Source: Elusimicrobiota bacterium (GTDB lineage Bacteria; CG03). Taken from it: a stretch of DNA of 7,968 bases. The position numbers and the translations under genes are program-made. The stretch covers positions 1-7,968 of the forward strand of contig JAGHAG010000182.1 in NCBI GenBank assembly GCA_021161625.1, given 5' to 3'. The notes under the pieces were generated by a model. It had not been told where the DNA came from. It did not search any database and was given only the letters and a program-made list of their open reading frames with translations. Below, piece after piece: positions 1 to 4,576 of the stretch (position 1 is the stretch's first letter; each line of letters begins with the position of its first letter).

Positions 1-2083
1 GAACTTGGAAAATTTGAGGATGTTCAGGTTTCGGTTTCTACAACAACAAAAGGTGTTGTTGTTAAATTTATATTGAAAGAAAAACCAAGAGTAAAAAAAA
101 ATAGAATTTGTTGGAAATAAAAATATATCAAAAACAAAACTTAAGGAAAAATTGACCATTTCAAAAGGGGATTACTTTACAGAAACACAGTTAAATGAGC
201 AGGTAAAATCTCTGCTTCAACTTTACGGAGAAGAGGGCTATTCTCAGGCAAAAATAAATTATTACATTGGCAAGGAAGATGAAAAAGGAAGATCACCCAT
301 AACTTTTTACATAGAGGAAGGCGAAAAAATTGTTATAAAGAAAGTTTCCATTTTTGGGACGAGAGTATTTCCTGAGAAAAAAATAAAGAATTTAATGGAA
401 ACAAAAGAGAAAAAGGTCTATAGCCCTGAAAAATTAAAGGATGATGTGGATAAGATAAAGAAGTTTTATAAAGACAGAGGTTTTGCAAGATTTTCCATAA
501 GTAAGCCCTATGTTATTTATGATGATAAGAATAAAAATATTACGATTTTGATTTTTATTTATGAAGGAAACAAATATAAACTCGGGAGTATCACTTTTTC
601 TGGAAATGTTCTGAAAAAAACAAAAGACCTTCAAAAGATTCTCAAACAAAATAAATTTATAAAAGGAGAGTTGTATTCAAAGAAAAAAGAAGATGCGGTT
701 CTTGAAGCAATACAGCAGTTTTATGCTGATGACGGATATTTAAAGGTTCTTGCTTATCCTGAATATACTTATGAAGGAGATAAGGTGAACATTGAATTCA
801 AAATTTCAGAAGGTCCACAAATTTTTATAAGAAAAATTTTTATTGAGGGAAATCGCAGGACAAAAGATTTTGTCATAAGAAGAGAGATTACTGTTAAAGA
901 AGGAGACCCCTTTAAACTCACGAATGTAAGGGAGTCACAGAGGAAAATTTTTAATCTTGGCTTTTTTTCAGATGTTCAGATTATTCCAACAGATACCCAC
1001 ATACCTGATAAAATGGATTTGACATTTGAAGTTACCGAACAGCAGACCGGCATGCTTTCACTTGGTGCCGGCTATTCCTCTCAGGATAGATTTGTTGGCA
1101 CTCTTCAGGTGAGTGAGACAAATTTCAGAGGTATGGGACAGAGGTTGTCTGCGTTGGTTGAATATGGAGAAAGAAGAAAAAATTATAACATTTCTTTTAC
1201 AGAACCATATCTTTTCGGGAAAAATCTTTCTCTTACAGCATCCATTTACGACATTACAAGGACAAAGGAATACAGCGATGCGGTTCTGGGGAGAGATGTT
1301 TATGACGAGCATAAAAGAGGAGGGCGTCTGGGTTTTGGGAAGAAAATTCTCAAAATTTACCGCATAAATTTTTCATATTCTTATGAAGATGTAAACCTTC
1401 TCAACATTGAGGACTGGGATACATACATGCTTGACCAGAAAGATTATGCAGAAAAAAGAGGTAGAATTTCCAAATTCGGTTTTGGCACAAAAAGAGACAC
1501 AAGGGATTTCTTCTGGGACCCTGAAAAAGGTTCTATTCAGGAAATTTCCTTTGACATTGCGACAGGTCTTTTTGGTGGACAGAACTTTTTTCACAGACAG
1601 ACTCTCCAGACCTCGCATTTTTTAAAAATTGTCTGGCATCTTGTTTTTGTTTTTAATTTTAGAGCAGGCGCGGTTCATGGTTATGGTTCAACAAAGGATG
1701 TGCCTGTTTATGAAAGGTTTTATGTTGGCGGTGGAGAGTCAGTAAGGGGATATGATTATAAAGGAGACATAGGCCCTTCAGAAGGCGGAAGATTTATGAA
1801 TGTGACAAACTTTGAATTGAAGTTTCCTCTTGTGCGTGAAAAAAAGCAGACAGTTTTACAGTGGGCTTTTTTCTTTGACTTTGGCGGTTGCTGGAATGAC
1901 ATAAAGGATTTGAAATGGTCTTTTGGTCAAACAGAGGACAATTTCAAAAGAGGATGGGGTATGGGAATCAGATTTAAAATACCTGCTTTTCCTGTGCGAC
2001 TTGACTGGGCAAGGGGACTTGACCACAGACCAGGAGAAGAAGAAACACAGTGGTACTTTACCATTGGTGATATATTTTGGTAA
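1..2083 (+). CDS. bamA: Outer membrane protein assembly factor BamA, 5'-partial, with an apparent frameshift near its 5' end
   Basis: BamA is the central subunit of the BAM machine that folds beta-barrel proteins into the outer membrane. The window opens inside POTRA1 (frame 1, GKFEDVQV, KEKPRV). The frame is then lost at an A9 run and continues in frame 2 from about position 101 (IEFVGNKNIS, start of POTRA2). Numbering residues from the TTG at 152: POTRA2 ends near 57, POTRA3 is about 60-140 (YKDRGFARF), POTRA4 142-221, POTRA5 224-297 (EGNRRTKDFVIRRE, NLGFFSDV), and the barrel 300-643. The barrel has the conserved lid-loop motif VRGY at 531-534 and ends in a beta-signal with terminal Trp (FTIGDIFW), as in E. 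coli BamA. The TTG at 152 lies inside POTRA2 and is not a believable start. Everything after the shift is intact. The identity is very secure; whether the shift is real is not. Confidence 0.95.
93..101 (+). other. A9 homopolymer at the bamA frame break
   Basis: Nine A residues follow GT at 91-92. Eight would give an unbroken BamA reading across the join (KPRVKK then IEFVGN). With nine, frame 1 stops at TAA 118-120. Frame 2 is closed by TAA at 92-94 and open after it, so the shift must lie between about 95 and 117, and the A run is the only slippery site there. Possible explanations are a sequencing or assembly indel, transcriptional slippage that sometimes drops one A, or true loss of function. 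Confidence 0.85.
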
Positions 2084-2084
2084 A

Positions 2085-2105
2085 ATCAGAAGTCAGAAAT
2101 CGGAA
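2085..2105. repeat. Heptamer tandem array, 3 units (ATCAGAA type)
   Basis: Three adjacent 7-base units follow the bamA stop codon almost directly: ATCAGAA, GTCAGAA and ATCGGAA. It is the first of several 7-8 base periodic blocks in the 230-base gap between bamA and the next gene. Confidence 0.6.
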
Positions 2106-2131
2106 ATGTAGCGGGCGAATTACCATTCGCC
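2104..2131. repeat. Small hairpin element 1 with AAATGTAG lead
   Basis: AAATGTAG (2104-2111) leads into a perfect inverted repeat: GGCGAAT (2114-2120), loop TACC, ATTCGCC (2125-2131). It is followed by seven A residues. A plus-strand terminator would need a T run after the stem, so this is not a good terminator for bamA. Read on the minus strand, the T run precedes the stem. The layout resembles short palindromic intergenic elements. Confidence 0.6.
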
Positions 2132-2135
2132 AAAA

Positions 2136-2164
2136 AAATGTAGTTGCAAAGCTTGCTTTGCCAA
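2136..2164. repeat. Small hairpin element 2 with AAATGTAG lead
   Basis: The same AAATGTAG octamer recurs exactly 32 bases after the first copy (2136-2143). It leads into a different inverted repeat: GCAAAGC (2146-2152), TT, GCTTTGC (2155-2161). Outer bases TT and AA extend the stem around a bulged C. The stem sequence is unrelated to element 1, so the lead and the palindromic design are conserved while the arms differ. Confidence 0.55.
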
Positions 2165-2169
2165 GAAAA

Positions 2170-2201
2170 GTGATAAAGTGACTAAGTGACAAGGTAACAA
2201 G
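2170..2201. repeat. Octamer tandem array, 4 units (GTGACTAA type)
   Basis: Four head-to-tail 8-base units begin GTGA or GTAA. The first is GTGATAAA and the third GTGACAAG; neighbouring units differ by one to three bases. No open reading frame or promoter is supported here. Confidence 0.6.
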
Positions 2202-2205
2202 GGAA

Positions 2206-2233
2206 ATTAAAAGTTAAAAATGAAAAGTGAAGC
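2206..2233. repeat. Heptamer tandem array, about 4 units (GTTAAAA type)
   Basis: The 7-base units are ATTAAAA, GTTAAAA, ATGAAAA and a decayed GTGAAGC. The reverse complement of the 14-base repeat at 3036-3063 has the same GTTAAAA-type heptamers, so this array has an inverted relative on the far side of the small-gene cassette. AT-richness makes chance similarity possible. Confidence 0.5.
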
Positions 2234-2239
2234 GAAATT

Positions 2240-2263
2240 AGGAGATTGGGAGATTATGAGATT
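2240..2263. repeat. Octamer tandem array, 3 units (GGGAGATT type)
   Basis: Three adjacent 8-base units share the core GAGATT: AGGAGATT, GGGAGATT and ATGAGATT. It is the last clear array before the 70-residue gene. The units contain GGAG but lie about 50 bases before the start codon, too far to act as its ribosome binding site. Confidence 0.6.
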
Positions 2264-2302
2264 AAAGAAGAAATTTCAATTTGCTATTCGCTAAACTGAG
2301 AT

Positions 2303-2308
2303 GGGAGG
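2303..2308 (+). promoter_or_regulatory. Ribosome binding site fixing the start of the 70-residue gene
   Basis: GGGAGG sits 5 bases before ATG 2314. This strong site selects that ATG over the upstream in-frame TTG at 2281, which lies in repeat-type DNA (GCTATTCGCTA) and has no such site. Confidence 0.8.
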
Positions 2309-2313
2309 ATGTT

Positions 2314-2526
2314 ATGATAAATCTTGAAGAGGCGAAGAAGAAATATCAGGGTGAATGGATAGCATTTCGTATTTTTAAGGAGAAAGACAATCCTGAGGGT
2401 GAAGTGGTTTTTCACAATAGAGACCGGCAGGTTTTTGATAAGGAATTAACACAGATGGGTTTGAAGGACATTTATATTGTGTTTGCTGGACCATTGGTTC
2501 CTGAAGGTTACGCGGTAATGTTTTAA
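2314..2526 (+). CDS. Small conserved-looking protein of unknown function (70 aa), first gene of a protease cassette
   Basis: I do not recognise a function. The 70-residue product is acidic to neutral and soluble, with no signal peptide or membrane segment. Its N-terminal part reads YQGEWIAF (11-18), and its C-terminus GPLVPEGYAVMF (59-70) looks like a compact alpha/beta domain ending. The Y-x-G-E/K-W-[IV]-A pattern recalls small DUF5678-like proteins, but that match is from memory and uncertain. The start is set by the GGGAGG site five bases upstream. The stop is 12 bases before the aspartic protease gene, which has no clear ribosome binding site of its own, so the two are probably cotranscribed and translationally coupled. 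A partner or substrate of the protease is a reasonable guess only. Confidence 0.75.
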   Translation: MINLEEAKKKYQGEWIAFRIFKEKDNPEGEVVFHNRDRQVFDKELTQMGLKDIYIVFAGPLVPEGYAVMF

Positions 2527-2538
2527 AAAGTAAATTTT

Positions 2539-2916
2539 ATGCGGGTTCCAATTAACATTCCGATTGTAGTGAGAAATATCAAGATAGTTGGACCAGAAGG
2601 CTGGGTTAGGGTGGATTTAATTTTGGATTCAGGGGCTGTTTTTACATCTATTTCTTGGGCAGACCTAAAAATTATTGGTTATGACCCTGCTATTATTAAA
2701 GAGCGCCAAGAAATTGTTACAGCTAATGGAATAATAGAGGTTCCGAAACTCAAGGTAAAAAGCATAAGAGCAGGTGATGTTGAGGCACAGGAAGTTGAAG
2801 TAATTTGTCATGACATCCCATCCCTTACAGGAGTTCGTGGTTTATTAGGTTTGAGTTTTTTGAAAAATTTTGTGACTATAATGAATTACAAAGAAAAATA
2901 TTTAGAGATTTTATGA
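2539..2916 (+). CDS. Retropepsin-like (clan AA) aspartic protease, single domain
   Basis: This 125-residue protein has the hallmarks of a retroviral-type aspartic protease. The active-site motif is DSGA at 30-33, preceded by the hydrophobic strand VDLIL. The second conserved element, LLGLSFL at 102-108, corresponds to the hydrophobic-hydrophobic-G segment of retropepsins. Members this size carry one catalytic Asp and act as homodimers. No signal peptide is seen, so it is probably cytoplasmic; the substrate is unknown. Size and layout fit the small prokaryotic clan AA proteases (AF_0612-like), a family assignment made from memory. It lies 12 bases after the 70-residue gene, and its TGA overlaps the skp ATG by four bases (ATGA). 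That places it physically in the envelope operon although the family has no known role there. Confidence 0.85.
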   Translation: MRVPINIPIVVRNIKIVGPEGWVRVDLILDSGAVFTSISWADLKIIGYDPAIIKERQEIVTANGIIEVPKLKVKSIRAGDVEAQEVEVICHDIPSLTGVRGLLGLSFLKNFVTIMNYKEKYLEIL

Positions 2917-3569
2917 AAGAGAAAAGAAAAAAATTTATAGAAATTTGCTCCGATTTATCAGAACATATTTACTATTCGCTATTCCCTCATTGCTCATTAC
3001 TCGTTACTCGGCCCTATCTTAACCTTTTGTTTTTGTTTTTTAACTTTTCTTTTTTAACTTTTCTACATGCTGAAAGAATTTCAACACAGAGAATTGCTTT
3101 TGTTGATGTGAAAAAGGTTTATGAAAAATATCCTCTGAAAGAACTTGCAGAAAGAGAGATTGAGTTAAAAAAAGAAAATTTGAAGCAAAAAATTAAAGAG
3201 ATTGACGAAAAAATAAGGCAGATTGAAATAAAGAAAATGGAACAGAAAACTCCAATTGTTTCCACAGGAACAGTTCCTGAAGTTTCAACCGCGACTTTAA
3301 AAACATCAACCACAACAGTAAAAGTTGATTATGATGAGGAGATTTTTAATTTGAAAAAACAGAAGGAGGAATTGTCCCGAAAAACTCTATCTGAAATAGA
3401 GGCATTGAGGAAAGATTATAAAATGCAGTTAATGGGGAATATATACGATGCAATAGAGAAGGTGGCGAGAAAAAGGGGTTTTGATGTTGTTGTGGATAAA
3501 AGCGATATTCTCTATGGATTACCTTCAACGGATTTAACGAATGAGGTTTTAAAATATCTGGAGAAATGA
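2913..3569 (+). CDS. skp: OmpH/Skp-family periplasmic chaperone with an unusually long N-terminus
   Basis: Skp is a trimeric periplasmic holdase that carries unfolded outer-membrane proteins to BAM. The family start of the mature domain is clear: IAFVDVKKVYEKYP at 61-74. Charged coiled-coil tentacle arms follow at about 78-112 and 140-170. The C-terminal body segment is ARKRGFDVVVDKSDILYG (185-202). The arms are joined by a Thr/Ser/Val-rich linker at about 113-138. The hydrophobic signal core is about 36-51 with probable cleavage after Ala53. The n-region is odd: KEKRKK at 2-7, then about 28 residues (8-35) partly encoded by heptamer repeats before the core. ATG 2913 overlaps the protease stop (ATGA). 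The only later starts before the mature domain are weak TTG codons (3027, 3033), which lack a ribosome binding site and would lack positive charge. The function is sure; the start is less so. Confidence 0.9.
   Translation: MKEKRKKFIEICSDLSEHIYYSLFPHCSLLVTRPYLNLLFLFFNFSFLTFLHAERISTQRIAFVDVKKVYEKYPLKELAEREIELKKENLKQKIKEIDEKIRQIEIKKMEQKTPIVSTGTVPEVSTATLKTSTTTVKVDYDEEIFNLKKQKEELSRKTLSEIEALRKDYKMQLMGNIYDAIEKVARKRGFDVVVDKSDILYGLPSTDLTNEVLKYLEK
2973..3014. repeat. Heptamer tandem array inside the 5' end of skp, 6 units
   Basis: Six consecutive 7-base units run from TATTCGC and TATTCCC through TCATTGC, TCATTAC and TCGTTAC to TCGGCCC, drifting by one to three bases per step. The block encodes residues of the Skp n-region (from about YSLFPH to TRP). 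CTATTCGCTA also occurs at 2284-2293, just before the 70-residue gene. Confidence 0.65.
3036..3063. repeat. Perfect 14-bp direct tandem repeat in the skp signal-peptide region
   Basis: TTTTTTAACTTTTC occurs twice with no gap (3036-3049 and 3050-3063). Fourteen is two heptamers and not a multiple of three, so the copies are read in different frames: FFNFSF, then LTFL. Together they encode much of the hydrophobic core of the signal peptide. Confidence 0.8.
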
Positions 3570-4576
3570 AACTCTCAGAACTTGCCAAAAAAATAGGGGC
3601 AGAACTTTGCCTCTCTGGTGAAGATATTGATATAAAGGGGATTTCAGGAATAGAAACCGCACAGGAAGGAGAAATTACTTTTATTTCAAATCCAAAATAT
3701 CTCAAAAAAGTTGAGGAAACACATGCCAGCGCGGTTATTGTTGGAGAGGGTGTCTGTATTCAGAAAGAAATTTCGCTTCTTGTTGCAAAAAATCCGTATC
3801 TTGCATTTGCAAAAGCACTTGAAATTCTGAAAGCAAAAAAACCTGAGTATAAAAAAGGCATTGATAAAAATGCAGTTGTTTTATCTCCTGTACCTGAAAG
3901 TGTTTCAATAGGCGCTTTCTGCTATATAGATAAAAATGTAAAAATTGGTGAAAATGTTGTGTTTATGCCATGCGTTTATGTGGGCGAAGGTGCTGAAATA
4001 GGAGAAGGCACCTTTATTTATCCAAATGTTTCAATAAGGGAAGGAGTTAAGATAGGGAAAAACTGTATAATTCACTGTGGAACTGTGATAGGTTCTGATG
4101 GTTATGGATATGTTACCATTGACGGCAGACATACTAAAATCCCGCAGACAGGCACAGTAGAAATTCACGACAATGTTGAAATTGGAGCAAATGTAACAAT
4201 TGACAGGGCAACAATAGAAGCAACAGTTATAGGAGAGGGTACCAAAATTGACAACCTTGTTCAGATTGCCCACAATGTAAAAATTGGGAAGCACTGCCTT
4301 ATTGTTGCACAGGTTGGAATTGCAGGAAGCACAAAAATTGGTGACTTTGTAACAGTTGCAGGACAGGCAGGTATTGCAGGACATCTTAATATAGGAAACA
4401 GGGTTGTGATTGGAGCCCAGTCAGGTGTGATAGGGAATGTTCCTGATGGGGAGGTTGTCTCAGGATTTCCTGCAAGAAAACACAGCCTTATGATGAAAGT
4501 TTATGCAGCAATGCTGGAACTTCCTGAAATCATTAAAAAATTAAAAATAAAAAATGAAAAATGGAGGAAGGGTTGA
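3566..4576 (+). CDS. lpxD: UDP-3-O-(3-hydroxyacyl)glucosamine N-acyltransferase LpxD
   Basis: LpxD adds the second 3-hydroxyacyl chain, from acyl-ACP, to the glucosamine nitrogen: the third step of lipid A synthesis, in the cytoplasm. At 336 residues it is close to the E. coli length of 341. The N-terminal uridine-binding domain is about 1-95 (ISGIETAQEGEITFISNP). A left-handed beta-helix of hexapeptide repeats follows at about 105-290, with GSDGYGYV at 176-183. His236 in QIAHNVKIG matches the catalytic His239 of E. coli, and His273 in AGHLNIG matches His276. A C-terminal helix follows FPARKH (301-306). The start ATG overlaps the skp stop (ATGA) with a GGAG only two bases upstream, so coupling to skp translation is likely. 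The last codons fall in AT-rich heptamer-like DNA and overlap the lpxC-fabZ ribosome binding site. Confidence 0.97.
   Translation: MKLSELAKKIGAELCLSGEDIDIKGISGIETAQEGEITFISNPKYLKKVEETHASAVIVGEGVCIQKEISLLVAKNPYLAFAKALEILKAKKPEYKKGIDKNAVVLSPVPESVSIGAFCYIDKNVKIGENVVFMPCVYVGEGAEIGEGTFIYPNVSIREGVKIGKNCIIHCGTVIGSDGYGYVTIDGRHTKIPQTGTVEIHDNVEIGANVTIDRATIEATVIGEGTKIDNLVQIAHNVKIGKHCLIVAQVGIAGSTKIGDFVTVAGQAGIAGHLNIGNRVVIGAQSGVIGNVPDGEVVSGFPARKHSLMMKVYAAMLELPEIIKKLKIKNEKWRKG
4532..4566. repeat. AT-rich heptamer-periodic tail of lpxD
   Basis: The end of lpxD is built of 7-base units such as ATTAAAA, AATTAAA, AATAAAA and AATGAAA, running into the lpxC ribosome binding site. The units resemble the array at 2206-2233. 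It encodes the Lys-rich tail IKKLKIKNEKW. Lys/Asn/Ile codons in AT-rich DNA could give the same look by chance. Confidence 0.35.
4563..4575 (+). promoter_or_regulatory. Ribosome binding site and TTG start of lpxC-fabZ
   Basis: GGAGG (4563-4567) stands 5 bases before TTG 4573, the same spacing as at the 70-residue gene. TTG overlaps the lpxD stop as TTGA, matching the ATGA couplings elsewhere in the operon. The in-frame ATG 4561 overlaps this ribosome binding site and has only A-rich DNA before it. Confidence 0.8.

Noticed and set aside
152..154. TTG as the start codon of a 643-residue bamA
   Set aside because: It lies inside POTRA2, has no ribosome binding site, and the BamA reading continues upstream to position 101 and, after removing one A, to position 1.
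2114..2138. Rho-independent terminator after bamA
   Set aside because: The stem is followed by A residues, not T, on the plus strand; there is also no minus-strand gene here for it to serve.
2085..2263. CRISPR array
   Set aside because: Units are 7-8 bases, adjacent and degenerate, with no spacers or cas genes.
2281..2313. TTG 2281 start giving an 81-residue version of the small protein
   Set aside because: The added residues come from repeat-type DNA, and a strong GGGAGG with 5-base spacing marks ATG 2314.
2084..2313. Promoter for the small-gene cassette
   Set aside because: TTGCAA and TATGAG-like words exist but not at 16-18 base spacing; repeats make such words unreliable.
4031..4384. 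Cys/Asn-rich minus-strand reading frame of 117 residues
   Set aside because: It is the reverse reading of lpxD hexapeptide repeats; the periodic Cys and Asn reflect the repeat codons and no ribosome binding site supports it.
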